Shown in pieces: positions 12,446 to 24,882 of a DNA stretch of 64,000 nucleotides. Positions within the stretch are counted from its first letter, which is position 1, and every line of letters starts with the position of its first letter. The notes under the pieces are model-generated. The model was not told the origin of the DNA and ran no database searches. It worked only from the letters and a program-made list of their open reading frames with translations. The DNA lies in NCBI RefSeq assembly GCF_014356525.2, contig NC_052509.1, forward strand, positions 28,414,390 through 28,478,389. Reading direction: 5' to 3'. The translations under genes and the position numbers were made by a program. Source of the DNA: Nilaparvata lugens. Taxonomy: Eukaryota; Arthropoda; Insecta; Hemiptera; Delphacidae.

Positions 12446-13164
12446 TGTTCTGAACAAAGCTCAGGCTAGAGCTACTAGAGGACTGTAATTTACTATTCAA
12501 ATTATCAAATACAAACAAGGAGCAAAATTTAATCTTCAATTTGAGCCAGGTTATTGGTACAGTTAAACTTTGCATTAATGAACAATAAGAAAGAGCAAAA
12601 ACTCACCAGATTTAATCCAATCTTGTCTACTTGCCCTTCGAAGCCTTTATTAGGTGTTTTGGTCAGATTCAAGGTGGGAAGAAATCTGGGAAAAGAAAGG
12701 TTTGCTTCCGGGCTGCCTTTTCGCATTGATTTTGTGTTCAACTTGCAGGTCAATGTTCGAACAAAGCTCAAACTGATTCTTTATAAATTCAAATCCGATT
12801 CAAATTAATTCAATTCAACACTATTTATGCTGTTATATTCATAATTCACACACACAACACTTAAACAATCATTTACAAGAAATTTCCGATCGAAATTACA
12901 TTACAAAATACAAATTCGGTCTTGCAACAAGACAATGGGCTGACAAGACAAACCAAAATGGACGAAACAAGAACGACTGAACGACTGACGAAACAAAAAC
13001 TGGAAGTTAGGATGACAAGGCAAACAGCTGGATGATCGACACTGGTGCCAACAAGCCTGCTATTGGCAGAACTGTAGTCAGGGATTTTGGCGCTACGATT
13101 CGAATGCTCTGGCCGGACCAATACCAAACTCGATACAGGTGACACCTTAGTTAGCATTGCCTCA
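12446..13164 (-). repeat. Candidate 5' LTR of the BEL/Pao fragment
   Basis: On the minus strand the stretch starts TGAGGCAATGC (13164) and ends CAGAACA (12446), the TG...CA pattern expected of an LTR. It lies next to the putative primer-binding site. The other LTR is not in the window, so the limits cannot be verified by comparison. Open frames inside are short and unconvincing. Confidence 0.35.
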
Positions 13165-13485
13165 TGCTTGTAGTTCTATAAATTTTGTATCATATAATTA
13201 TACAATGTACATTTCAGGCTTGAAATGAAAATGTAATTCGTTTTTTGGAAAAGAGATAGGCGCTGCATACAGGATTAACTTAGGTGAGGATTAATTTAGG
13301 TAAGGTTTGGTTTTTTGATATTTTCAGCTTTCAAGGTTTAGAGTTCTGCATACAGGAATAATTTAGGAGAGGATTTTTTTTTTAATCAATTTCTTTCATG
13401 ATACTGTGATTGTTATTCTGAATTCAAAGTTGTGAATGTGAACATGGATGGCAATTACCTCCAGGTAATGTGGTAGTGTTGAAGT

Positions 13486-13915
13486 TTGAGTTACTTGGTC
13501 AGCAATAGGCATTGGCATTGTCATTGGCGTATGCTTTGGTGTCGGCATTGGCGTTGGCATTGTCATAGGCATTGGCATCAACATTGGCGCAGGCATTGGC
13601 ATCGGTGTAGACATCAACGTAGATATTGGCATTGGCATCGGCACAGGCATCGGCGTAGACATTGGCGTAGATATTGGCGTTGGCATTGGCATAAGCATCA
13701 GTGTAGATATTGGCGTAGATATTGGCATAGATATCGGCGTAGTTATTGGTGTAGATATTGGCGTTGGCATTGGCGTTAGCATCAGCGTAGATATTGGCGT
13801 AGTTATTGGTGTAGATATTGGCGTAGATATCGGCGTAGTTATTGGTGTAGATATTGGTGTTGGCATTGGTGTAGTTATTGGCGTTGACATTGGCATCGAC
13901 ATTGGCACTGATAGT
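13486..13915 (+). repeat. Hexamer-based minisatellite (ATTGGC/GTAGAT)
   Basis: About 430 bp consist almost entirely of alternating hexamers ATTGGC, GTAGAT, GTTGGC and ATCGGC. The hexamer phase keeps several frames open on both strands, giving low-complexity predicted proteins (MPTPIST, ANANIYTN, HWHRHRR). I treat these as artefacts. Confidence 0.85.
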
Positions 13916-15979
13916 CAATTAATGAGTCACACTAGTTCGAAAATCACCCAAATGTTCTTAACACTCTTCATAGCATTCACTTGTTGCTGATTTCGAGATT
14001 CACGTGATAATTTTTTTGATGTTAATGTCCACGCTGTACCTGTTATCTTAAAATGCTTATAAACTAAAAAGAAAATTTTTATTAGGCTACAAATACAATC
14101 TAATACACATGAAAATTATTTCTAAGTATATAATCAATATAAAAATGAAATTTGTTAACATCTTATTATACAGTCAGCAATACATAAATTGTGAAATTTG
14201 GAGACATCAATTACAAAATTTCAATAAAAAAAATAATTTCATTTCCATTTATTCACTGTTCAAATAAAAAAATTTAATCCATTTTTCAAAATGTAGAACA
14301 TAAACAAATACATGTTACATAAATTTCATTACACCCTGAATCATTATCAAAATTGTAAAAAACATCAGATCATCACAACAAAAATAATTTCAATACATAT
14401 TTCAATAATTTCAGACAATTTGTCTTCTATTCACAATCATTTCATAATACAATATATCTACATTTCATTATCATTTAGCATAACATTTCATTTATAGCAT
14501 TTATAGCAAATTCATTTCACATTTATGATTTATCATTCAGGGATTCAAAATTATTTATGTGGACATACTTATAAATTTTCATTTTAATTTTTTGTTCAAA
14601 TATTGTTTAAAAAGCAAATTATTTAATATTATTAATCATCGTTTGTTGGATACTATAGTTTATTTCGACTTTTCAATGTTCTAAACACAAACTACATTTC
14701 ATGACAAAACTTTACTATCAATCATTAAACAAGAAATCATTCAAAACATCAATAATATTTTGCTTCAAAGGCAATCAATATTCATAAGTAATCATCTGCA
14801 TCTATGGCAATCAACATAAGTAATCAACACAAAAAATATTATCTCATTACTGCCTCTCTAAGTCATAACCTCAGTTATTCCTTCTTTAGGCAATAATGGG
14901 TTTCCATCTCAAAAAACAATCACATACCAGCAAAATTCTAATCAACAAACCCCACTAAAAATTCTACATACACTCCAGCATCCATTTCAATCGATAATCA
15001 ATCATATCAAAATTTATAGAACAAACAGTTTTTAAAATTTAGAAAAAGACATCAATTACAAAAACTTTAGAGAAATTTTAATCTTTAACTCATTTCAATT
15101 AATAATATGACAAGACGTTTTTATTTAATGAAAACATTATTCAAGTTAACTTTAATTTTTATTGAACATCTCATATATATGGCAACACAATTCATTAATA
15201 CTTTAAAATTTTGAAGTTTTATTATTATAACAAAAGAATTTATACATAAGATTAAATTTCAGCATGTTCTAAATTGTACCATTTATTTTTTAAATAATTT
15301 CAGAATTTGAAGACTGTATAATAAGTACAAACATTTCAAGATTACAATACAAAGACAATCAAGATGAATAATGGGTAAATAAGTTCCCTAAAAAATACAA
15401 ATAAGAGAAAAAGAAAAATTGAGTAAATAAATTTCCTAAATAATACAAGGAAGAGAAAGATTAATTAAAGCCTATCCTACATGTCAGTTCTAAACTTTCA
15501 TAAGGAAGTATATTTAATAAAAATATACTGAAAATGAGAAAATGGGACATAATTTGCTCTGAAAAACCTAGTTACCTAATATAATACCTGACAAAAAATA
15601 GACATAATTAAAATATGTAATACATGATGAAAAAATATACCGCAAGCAAACAATTATTTACACTACAATGGATAGATTTTAGAAAAGTTAAGTAGTATCA
15701 ACAATTTAAAGATTAGGAAAATAAGCTACTATTTTAACTTCCAAAATTATTTCAGAAAAAAAAATACAAATTTAAATGACTATGGACAAGATTGGTTAAG
15801 ATATGCATCAATGAAGAAATTTACTGAACATTACACAAAGACAGGAAAGAATCGAAATTTGAAACGATTAAGGGCCAAGAAAAATAGGCTACAGGAAAGA
15901 AAAAAGACACAATTATGGACTCTTACCATACACTGTGTAGCAATTATGCTATTCTGAATCCCGGCATAACACAGGATTC
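13916..15979. other. AT-rich stretch without recognisable gene
   Basis: I find no coding frame with protein-like character in this 2-kb AT-rich stretch. It could hold the 3' noncoding part or LTR of the minus-strand gypsy A that ends at 15980, but no second copy is available in the window to test this. Confidence 0.5.
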
Positions 15980-17305
15980 CTAATCATTGTGTGCTTTCTG
16001 ATGGTATTTCTTCATCATATATTGATTGACTCTCATAATTTTACCTGTACTTATCTCTTCAAGTTTGAAACACCCTTTATTGAGATCATCTCTTACTATG
16101 TAAGGTCCACGATATTTAGGACACAGCTTGGCAAAAAACTTCTTCAGCTTGCTCGACAAAATGTAATTTCGAATTACAACTAGATCATCAACCTTGAACT
16201 TATACTTGGGTTTATTATGCATATTCTGTTTGAATCTTCTGATGACACCTCTATTCTTTATTCTGTACAGTATTCGTTTGTTTCTGATACTTTCTTCTTC
16301 AAGTTCAAACTTATTTTCTACAGGATATTTGATATACTTTAAAACAAGATGTGCCAATTTATGATTCATCATAAGCTCCATGGGTATGTGACCAGTTGAT
16401 TCATGAAAATTGTTGTTGATGACAAATTCAACCTTATCAATATACTTGTACCAAATATTATGCTTATTTACAGGAACGTAAGTTCTCAATATGTGATTTA
16501 CCTCTTTCAATGGTCTTTCACTAAGATTTGCCTGGGGATGATAAACTGAAATGTAGTAATATTTTATACCTAATCTTTCCATAGATTCTTTCCACAATCT
16601 GCTTTGAAAACAAGTACCATTATCACTGATTATATATTCAAATTTACCAAATTCATTTACATATTATTCAACAACTTTTACTAAATTATGAGCGTTAGCC
16701 TTAACTATAGGATACAACTTTGAAAACTTAGTAAAGTCATCATGAATAATGCACATCCATTTGTATTTGCCACCTGGTAATTCTCCATAAACATCAATGA
16801 ACACTTTGTGATGTTTTTTCTCAGAAATTGTGGTATGCATTTCTAATAATTTCTTCTCATTTGATGTCTTTACAAGTTGACAATACTTACAGTATCTTAT
16901 ATTTTTGGTAACAAGTCTGTAACAATATTTTATGTAAAAAGTTTCTTCAATAAATTTGCACGTTTTTGATATACCTACATGACCTAATCTTTCATGAAAT
17001 TCAACTATCAATTCTTCATACAGTGCTGAAGGCACACAAACTTTCCAAAAACTATTCTTTCCAGATTTTCTAGTGAACAAAAGATCATCATTTACTTTAA
17101 AAAATTTGTTGATATTCAAATTACCTGTCTCTAACTTTTCTCTTACATTTTTTAACCAAACATCATCTTTTTGAAATTCTTTGATTTTCTTTACTATTTC
17201 AATTAACTTGTTATCACTCTTAATGATATTTAATACCTTGAATTCATTTGAACTTCGATTTTCTAAATTACCTTCATAATCAGTTCTAGAAATGATATCT
17301 GGCAC
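15980..17305 (-). pseudogene. Gypsy A integrase, broken
   Basis: The first block (17305-16664) carries the end of RNase H (PDIISR), then the integrase zinc-binding region (H..H, CKYCQLVK) and the first catalytic Asp in VFIDVYGELP. The second block (16597-15980) continues in another frame with the core ending (YHPQANLSER) and a C-terminal domain (VDDLVVIRNY, KLCPKYRGPYIV). At least one lesion lies between 16597 and 16664. Typical insect gypsy integrase architecture; non-functional in this copy. Confidence 0.8.
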
Positions 17306-18120
17306 AATGTTATCCTTTCCTGCTACAAATTCCCACTCAATATTAAAATTCTGTAATGCAAGAATCCATCTTCCCAGACGACCATGTCCTATCTTACATT
17401 TTTTTTAAAAAGGTCAAGGCTTTATGATCTGTACGGACAACTATTTTTTGATTACCAAAATAATTTTGAAGTTTCATTAAGCCAAATAATACAGCTAAAC
17501 ATTCTTTCTCACATATTGTGTAATTTAATTCAGATTTTGTTAAGCTTCTGCTAGCATATGCAATGACACAGTGTTCCTTATCTTCACCTACCTGAAATAA
17601 CTCAGCTACAATTCCTACATCACTGGCATCAGTGGCCAAAATGAAATTTTTGTTATAATCAGGATGTTTCAAGATCACACAGTCGATGAACCTATCTTTA
17701 ATTTCTTGAAAGGTATCATTATCTTTTTCAGTCCAAATGAATTTATTTTTCTTGCATAGAAGATGCTTAAAACGATTTGTCAGATATGAATAATTTTTCT
17801 GAAACTTTCTGTAAAAATTACAGAGACCTATGAATGACTGCAATTGTTTCAAATTTTGAGGAATGGGAAATTTCTGTATAGCATTTAGCTTAGAGTCATC
17901 TGCTTCAATACCATTTTTACTTATAATAAAACCCAAATACTTTATCTTATCTGCAATAAATTTCTATTTATTCAGTTTCAACTTCAAATTACTTTCCCTT
18001 AACTTATTGAATAATAATTCAATTCGACTGATATGTTGTTGAAGAGATATACTAGAAATGGCAAGATCATCAATATAAGCAATAGTAAACTCACAAACCT
18101 CTTCACCTAGCATTTTGTAC
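17306..18120 (-). pseudogene. Gypsy A RT (C-terminal part) and RNase H
   Basis: The RT palm catalytic box YIDDL is present at about 18080 in the frame that ends at 17964. RT connection and RNase H follow in 17936-17394: FILATDASD supplies the first Asp, TICEKECLAV the Glu and VVRTDHKAL the second Asp. A stop or frameshift separates the two frames near 17950. All RT sequence upstream of the YIDD region is missing, because the element is joined to gypsy B integrase at about 18120. Confidence 0.8.
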
Positions 18121-18497
18121 AAGCACGGGTAAAAGGGTGAAGTAGTACTATGTTTTATACCCAGTTGAAAACAAAAATTTCTAAATTTAGAGCTTTTAAA
18201 AATGGAAGCATTATCAGAAATAATTAATTTGGGTGTAGAAAAACTTGCAAAAATATTTTTCAAAACCTTAATAACAGAATCTGAGTTGGCTTTTCTCAAA
18301 GCTGTTAACCACGAAAACTTTGAAAAGGTATCAATACAAGTAAAAATATGAACATTAGAGTTTGAGGTGCGAGGGAGAGGTCCTACTAGGTCTATATGAA
18401 AAGATTCCAGTGGTTCATTAGGAACCTTGGATGATAAAAATCCAAAATTCGTTGCATGAGCTGGCTTACTCTGAGCACAGATACTACACCTCTTCAC
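18121..18497 (-). pseudogene. Gypsy B integrase fragment
   Basis: The zinc-binding cysteine pair (CSICAQSK) is followed by the first catalytic Asp (HIDLVGPLP) and the second (IISDNASIF). The frame runs to TTSPFYP and then passes without a stop into gypsy A reverse transcriptase. The catalytic Glu and the whole C-terminal half are therefore lost. The open frame across the join is a chimera of two elements. Confidence 0.8.
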
Positions 18498-18675
18498 AAG
18501 ATATCTGATATCCTTTCTTAAATCCTTCCAATAAAAATTATCTAGAATTTTTCCTATAGTCTTAGCTGTGCCAGATGACCTCCTACAATACTTTCATGAT
18601 AATATTTAAAAATCACAGGTACTAGGACCTTGGGAACTACGATTTTTAGTTTATCATGATTTCTTATTTTGATCA

Positions 18676-19374
18676 CTAGTACCCCATTAGATAAACTGTA
18701 TGGAATTGATCGTGGTTATCAGTGATTTTCTTTTTTATTTCCGATAATATAGCATCATTATCCTGATGTTGACCTATATCGGTGAAAGCTAATGGAAAAT
18801 CAGTAATTTTCAAAGAGTTTATCAATTCCAATTCAGAATTAATATCCATATTTTCAAGAGAATTATCTAATTCAGGTAATTCGGGATCATCATGATACAT
18901 TCTGGACAGAGCATCGGGTAACAAATTAACCTTCCCCGGTATATGCTCGGTTCGAAACTGAGAGGATAATAACCTAATGAGCCACCTGGCCAGACGCCCT
19001 AAATTTTTGTCTTGGCGGAGAATCCATGCAAGGGCATTATTATCAGTTTTTAGGACAAAAGGTGCATGTTCTAAGTACATACGGAATCTCTCCATCCCAT
19101 GTATTGCCGCTAAACACTCTAATTCATAAGTGGAATATTTGCACTCTTGTTGGGTCAGCTTTCGCGAGGAGTAAGCAATTGGTTTCAAAGTGTCATTTAC
19201 CTTTTGAGAGAGGACAGCAGATATCGCTTTAGAACTGGCGTCAGTAGCAAGCACAAATTCTTTATTAAAGTCGGCAGTTATTAAAATGGGCGGATTCATG
19301 ATAGCCTTTTTTAGAGTTTGGAAAGCCCTTTCTTGTTCCTCACCCCATATAAACTTTGTATCCTTTTTCCTCAA
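18676..19374 (-). pseudogene. Gypsy B RNase H and spacer
   Basis: A well-preserved 233-residue frame contains FIWGEEQERAF, then RNase H with FVLATDASS, YSTYELECLAAI, VLKTDNNALAW and the terminal LLPDALSRM. It lies just upstream (in transcript order) of the integrase fragment and shares its orientation. The break between 18498 and 18675 removes the integrase HH residues from any frame. Confidence 0.8.
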
Positions 19375-19401
19375 TTCGTTTAAAGGACAAGCAATTGTTG
19401 C

Positions 19402-19871
19402 CTAATTTGGAATAAATTTATGAAAAAAACCACACATTCCTATAAATCTAGATATTGCTTTTACATTTTTAGGTCTGGGATAATTCCTGATCGAATTAGT
19501 TCTACTAGGATCAATAGTTATTCCCTTCAAAGAATCAATACTCAATTTACTATCAAATGGAAATTTGAATTGAGGACAAAAGCCGAAATAATACCTCTTA
19601 TTAAAGATATCGGGAACTAACTGAGTATGATGTATGAAATCAGCTCCTAGGATAATTGGCATAGAGAGAGTTTTGTGAATATAGAAGCGGAATTTCCAAG
19701 AGAAATGTTCAATTTTTATTTTAAGTAGAACAGTGTTAGATAATAATAACTTGCTTTTATTAGCGGTTACGCAAAGTTGATTATCTTCTACTATTTCAAG
19801 GTCAGAGCCACTTAACAATAGTTCATTGAAAACAGGTTTTGAGATAACACTAACGTCGGATCCTGAATCAA
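19402..19871 (-). pseudogene. Gypsy B protease and RT remnant, internally deleted
   Basis: The aspartic protease starts immediately beside the palindromic insertion (IDSGSDVSVIS near 19830-19870) and ends in MPIILGADFIHH. The frame then jumps directly to the end of RT (NYPRPKNVKAISRFIGMCGFF). Most of RT, including its catalytic box, is deleted. The first residues of the protease lie beyond the inserted transposon at 22202. Confidence 0.75.
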
Positions 19872-20051
19872 TAAAGCCGCGTTTACACCGGAGTTGGCAA
19901 TAAAAAATTGCCGATTTCGATTGCAGACGCTAGTTGCCGATGGAAGTCTGCAACTTGTACTTGCAACCTGGGCACATAGTTTGTTTTTAGGTCTGCAACC
20001 TGCAACTGCAACTAAACTTTACAGTATGTAGAAAATCAGACAGTATGTAGA

Positions 20052-20503
20052 ATGTCGAGTGCTGAAGAGGTTGTTCTTGCTGCGGCAGCGTGTGTTATTT
20101 TATCAAAATGTAGAAAACCGAGAAGATACTGGGTTCGACCTTCATTGCAGGCAAGAGCAAAGTATAGCGGCAGCGATCTTTTAAATGATTTAAATCGAGA
20201 TGATACAGATCCTTTGACGGGAGAATTGAGATGCGATGGCAGTGTAAAAAACTTTTAAGAATGTCAAGTGACGATTTTGAAAGTTTAATTGTTGGTATTG
20301 GACACATAATTAGTAAACAGGATACTAACTACAGGAAAGCAATTCCAGTGCGAGAAAGATTGGCTATTACATTGCGCTTTTTGGCGAGTGGCGACTCTTA
20401 TACTAGTATCAGTTATTTGTTTAAAGTTTCCAAAAGTGCGATATCTATTTTAGTGCCAGAGATTTGTGAGGCTGTTATAGGTTTCCTGAAGGATAACATA
20501 CAG
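20052..20503 (+). pseudogene. Harbinger transposase, first exon(s), left arm
   Basis: It begins MSSAEEVVLAAAACVIL and reaches the HARBI1-like N-terminal helical domain (ISKQDTNYRKAIPVRERLA, LRFLASGDSYTSISYLFKV). A one-base deletion in a T-run near 20256 shifts the frame. The domain ends at a consensus 5' splice donor (CAG|GTGAGC at 20504), after which the palindrome centre follows. The DDE catalytic exon is absent, so no active transposase can be made from this element. Confidence 0.8.
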
Positions 20504-21577
20504 GTGAGCAAAGAAAGAAAATTACTAAATATTGTTATTTTTAGATTCCTTTTATTTGTTTACGTTGTGCACTGAGTTGAATAAATCTAGACAAAAGTTA
20601 ATTGTTAATAAATCTAGACAAAAAAAGTTGCAACCTGGTAGTGACTTGTTAATAAAATATGAACACAAAGTTAAGTTAATGTTCCAAAGTAACACAATTC
20701 ATAAAATTAGAAATAATGTATACATCAAAAAAACTCCAAATCAAACAAAGAAACTCTATAGCTTAAGAAATATATAGCTTAGCTTGAGTAATGTATAGCT
20801 TAGCTTACATTATAGCTTACATTGCACTAGCACCAACAACAACCAAACAACAAAACACAAGTCACGACGACTAGCCTGCTTGAACTGAGGAACTGACGCA
20901 GCGCGACCACGTGGAGCCAACAGGCGGGAGGGGTAGCGGGGTAGTTGCAGACTCAAGTTGCAACTCAAGTTAGCGCTGCAACTCGCATTGCCAACCGGGG
21001 TTGGCAACCGCCTTTGATCTTTACCGACTCCGGTCGGAAAACCAAATTTCGATTGCCAACTCGCAAAATCGGTCTCCAACCCCGGTTGGCAATGCGAGTT
21101 GCAGCGCTAACTTGAGTTGCAACTTGAGTCTGCAACTACCCCGCTACCCCTCCCGCCTGTTGGCTCCACGTGGTCGCGCTGCGTCAGTTCCTCAGTTCAA
21201 GCAGGCTAGTCGTCGTGACTTGTGTTTTGTTGTTTGGTTGTTGTTGGTGCTAGTGCAATGTAAGCTATAATAATGTAAGCTAAGCTATACATTACTCAAG
21301 CTAAGCTATATATTTCTTAAGCTATAGAGTTTCTTTGTTTGATTTGGAGTTTTTTTGATGTATACATTATTTCTAATTTTATGAATTGTGTTACTTTGGA
21401 ACATTAACTTAACTTGTGTTCATATTTTATTAACAAGTCACTACCAGGTTGCAACTTTTTTGTCTAGATTTATTAACAATTAACTTTTGTCTAGATTTAT
21501 TCAACTCAGTGCACAACGTAAACAAATAAAAGGAATCTAAAAATAACAATATTTAGTAATTTTCTTTCTTTGCTCAC

Positions 21578-22020
21578 CTGTATGTTATCCTTCAGGAAAC
21601 CTATAACAGCCTCACAAATCTCTGGCACTAAAATAGATATCGCACTTTTGGAAACTTTAAACAAATAACTGATACTAGTATAAGAGTCGCCACTCGCCAA
21701 AAAGCGCAATGTAATAGCCAATCTTTCTCGCACTGGAATTGCTTTCCTGTAGTTAGTATCCTGTTTACTAATTATGTGTCCAATACCAACAATTAAACTT
21801 TCAAAATCGTCACTTGACATTCTTAAAAAGTTTTTTACACTGCCATCGCATCTCAATTCTCCCGTCAAAGGATCTGTATCATCTCGATTTAAATATCGCT
21901 GCCGCTATACTTTGCTCTTGCCTGCAATGAAGGTCGAACCCAGTATCTTCTCGGTTTTCTACATTTTGATAAAATAACACATGCTGCCGCAGCAAGAACA
22001 ACCTCTTCAGCACTCGACAT
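21578..22020 (-). pseudogene. Harbinger transposase, first exon(s), right arm
   Basis: This is the inverted twin of the left-arm exon, on the opposite strand, ending at the same splice donor. It keeps the T-run that the left arm has lost but carries its own ~11-bp deletion near 21892, close to the leucine- and asparagine-rich segment. The two arms therefore carry different lesions. The HARBI1-like helical region (DTNYRKAIPVRERL) is open. Confidence 0.8.
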
Positions 22021-22201
22021 TCTACATACTGTCTGATTTTCTACATACTGTAAAGTTTAGTTGCAAGTTGCAGGTTGCAGACCTAAAAACAAACTATGTG
22101 CCCAGGTTGCAAGTACAAGTTGCAGACTTCCATCGGCAACTAGCGTCTGCAATCGAAATTGGCAATTTTTTATTGCCAACTCCGGTGTAAACGCGGCTTT
22201 A

Positions 22202-22560
22202 GAGCTCTTATTTTTAACTTATTAAATGTTTTAATTTTCTTTCTCTTACTCCTACATTTTATTCCCTTTAATTTCTTTTTGTCTACTGAAGATGTATTTT
22301 CTTTCTTCCTGTTACCAGTTTCTTTGACAGATCTTAAATAATTTACACCTCTATTATTATTATTACTATTCATCTTAAAAGTCCTGCTATGAATTGACCT
22401 TTCTATTTTTTTTATTTTCTCGGCTTAGTCCGGATTTTTTATGATTGCAGTTTGAAGCATAGTGCCCTAATTCATTACATTTATAGCAAGTTATTTTACT
22501 CGTGTCCCAGTTTCTATTTTCTCTAGAAGGATTCTGACTACCACTATTCCTGTAATTGTG
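22202..22560 (-). pseudogene. Gypsy B Gag nucleocapsid end and protease start
   Basis: On the minus strand a CCHC zinc knuckle (CYKCNELGHYASNC) lies near 22440-22490, followed by a basic, Asn-rich linker. The linker frame runs up to the palindromic insertion at 22201. It is the missing upstream half of gypsy B, in the same orientation as the protease at 19871. Everything upstream of the knuckle is lost or unrecognisable. Confidence 0.65.
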
Positions 22561-22736
22561 TCCCTTATTATCTATCGCTTTAATTAAATTATATCATAAT
22601 GTATCCAGTGTCCATAATGGAAGTAATTGAACTACTCAAAATTAATGGCTTACTGGTCCCTCATAGATTTATAGTATTCCTGGTGATTGAGCCTGTCTTT
22701 TTCAGTGTTGTCTATTAATAATAAAGCTTAATTTAC

Positions 22737-24090
22737 AACTAGCTTACCCAGCGAACTTCGTACCGCCAATGTATCTCATGTTACACTTGACTTTATTTGG
22801 TGAATCATGAAATTTATCTGACAATCAACATGTTCATTTACATCTCAATACGAACTTTCTATGTGCTTGGTCATGCAGCATTCATTATTCCGAAAACATA
22901 TTATTCTTCTCAATCAATTGGTAGTAATATCTATCAGTAAAGTTTTCAATTAAAAAAAAAGGTTATATCAGTGTTTCAAAGAAAAATATTCAATGTTTTC
23001 ATAGCTGTAGATTGTCGATATATGGTCCAGGAAATATGCGATGTACGATGAATCACACAGAATTCCATATTCTTTCCATTTTAGGATGTATATAAGCTAA
23101 GCTAAATTCAAAAAAATGTAAATTATTCTTTCATTCTTCAGTAATTAATGAATGCAATATGAATACTATACAATAATTTTTTTCAACATTTTCCAGTTTC
23201 TCAATGATAGGGGAGTGATGATATTATTTGTATAGGTCTTTTAAGGAACCATTATCAACAGCTGGTACCAATCAACTAAACTTCAACTCCAAACTACCGT
23301 TTTAATACCAGTACACAATAATATTTATCACAGGGTGATATGTTTATTACAGCTGGTAACTTTAGATGCTAAATCATATTATCACAATATGATCTTGAAT
23401 CATGATCATTTTTTCGTTCTTCAGTAGCCGCTCGGCCGAAAATTTCGAAAACATATGTCTGTAAAATAGATTAATAAATAATTATTATTAGCCCCCCTAT
23501 TAAAATTTCTGTTCAGAAACCATCCCCAATATTCCCAACATATTCCCAACACAACATAATTTTCATGTCGTTATGTCAAGTAGTTTTCAAGTCTACAGGG
23601 AACAAACAAACATACAAACAAACAGACATTCATTTTTTTATAAATAGATTTCCATTCGGCTCAAACAAAAGCCTCTCTAAAGGAAGGTAGAATGATAAGG
23701 ATTCTGTTCTGTTGTTTTAACATTTTTTTAAATCACTTTCAAAAAGTTCATGTAGTACCTACTATTGTGTTTGAGAGACTGCTGGCGCTATCATAGTTTC
23801 ACCACTATTCTTTTCCACAGTCCTATCTCTTGCTGTCGTAAACTATATCTATAATAATTATATAAAGTAAAGAGCTGGCTTATGCACGTACGGGATAGGA
23901 AAATTATGTTTGACGCATCATCACGTCTGAACTACTGGTCTATTTAACTTGAAATTTTGCTTAAAGATTTTCAATTAACCAAGGATGGTTATAGGCCTAT
24001 TCTCAATTCTTCAAAATTTCATTACGTCAAGTTTTCATTTTGTCAAGTTCTAAAATAGACCCTTGCGAAGCACGGGTTCTTGCTAGTATT
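22737..24090. mobile_element. Helitron-like non-autonomous termini
   Basis: Two hallmarks are visible. At 22738 the sequence starts ACTAGCTTACCCAGCGAAC, the reverse complement of a CTAG-ending terminus. At about 24060-24088 the sequence CCCTTGCGAAGCACGGG forms a small hairpin (GAA loop, one mismatch) followed by TTCTTGCTAGT. A short hairpin a few bases before CTAG is what Helitron 3' ends look like. Between them I see no genes. These may be two separate fragments in opposite orientations. Confidence 0.35.
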
Positions 24091-24109
24091 CTCTATAATA
24101 ATTATTAAT

Positions 24110-24250
24110 AATTTTTCAATACCACTATATTTCCAATACAAAAATACAATATAAAGCCAATACCAAATTATAGTGGTATTGATAACATCAACGTCTTGTT
24201 CTTTCAATTATGGAGAAATACCACAATATTCCTTACCAAACAGTCATATT
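24110..24250. mobile_element. Short inverted-repeat MITE, copy 1
   Basis: TTCAATACCACTATATTT at the left is mirrored by AATTATAGTGGTATTGA about 70 bp later, followed by a flank reading CTTTCAATTATGGAGAAATAC. The same arrangement recurs at 37945-38240, so this is a repeated family. No coding content. Confidence 0.5.
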
Positions 24251-24882
24251 ATTTTCTAAAGGTCTTATCTATACAAGGATGATAATAATATTCATGTAAT
24301 ATTTTAGTATTGCCTTATAATATTATTAAATAATAACTTATATCGTTCTATAAAACTCAAAGTCAAGGCTTCATTTTTCAATGTTTTCTGAATCCTTTTC
24401 AACAAACTAGCTGAGGTCGGTCCCTGAATTATAAGGATTAATTAAAACCAATATCTTATTCTTCATGGTAGGCTTTATATTATTGATGAATGATTCAACT
24501 GTCATCGTATTAGAATAGAAATGTTTTTCCTTCATCAAACACATACTAATAGTGTCAAAGATTATAAAACTAGTAGATACAGAAAATAAGAAGTCAATAA
24601 GATCAATAATCACTGTTTTCAAACTCCTGCAAAGAATACAGAGATTGGCCTACCAATTCCTTCAATTTTTAATTTCATTCATCTATTCATCCATTGATTT
24701 GGAATTGAAATTAAATTCATCTATTGATTTTAATTTTTTTGACAACCCACTAAAAAAAAATCCTTCCTCTTTCCTTCATGTGGCCCTTTAATATAAAGTC
24801 TCTAGAATAATATGTTATAAGTCTATTAATATTCACTTTGTTGATTGTTTTGCAGTTATTCTTCAAACACCATTTGCCCTCA

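Larger units (their letters stand above)
19875..22198. mobile_element. Foldback PIF/Harbinger element, 2,324-bp palindrome
   Basis: The ends AGCCGCGTTTACACCGG and CCGGTGTAAACGCGGCT are perfect inverted repeats, and the match continues inward for about 1.1 kb on each side. A ~60-bp unmatched centre lies near 21010-21070. Each arm carries the same N-terminal transposase exon, in opposite orientation. The flanking trinucleotides are TAA (19872-19874) and TTA (22199-22201), consistent with the TWA target of PIF/Harbinger. It sits inside the gypsy B protease. Removing the element plus one trinucleotide puts the two protease parts back in the same frame. Confidence 0.85.

Noticed and set aside
13396..13918. 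Long low-complexity frames on both strands (MPTPIST, ANANIYTN and HWHRHR repeats)
   Set aside because: Consequence of a stop-free hexamer array; no start context, domain or codon pattern of a gene.
20810..21270. Two identical 65-residue frames on opposite strands at the palindrome centre
   Set aside because: Produced by inverted-repeat symmetry; no domain, and the region is intron or spacer of the Harbinger arms.
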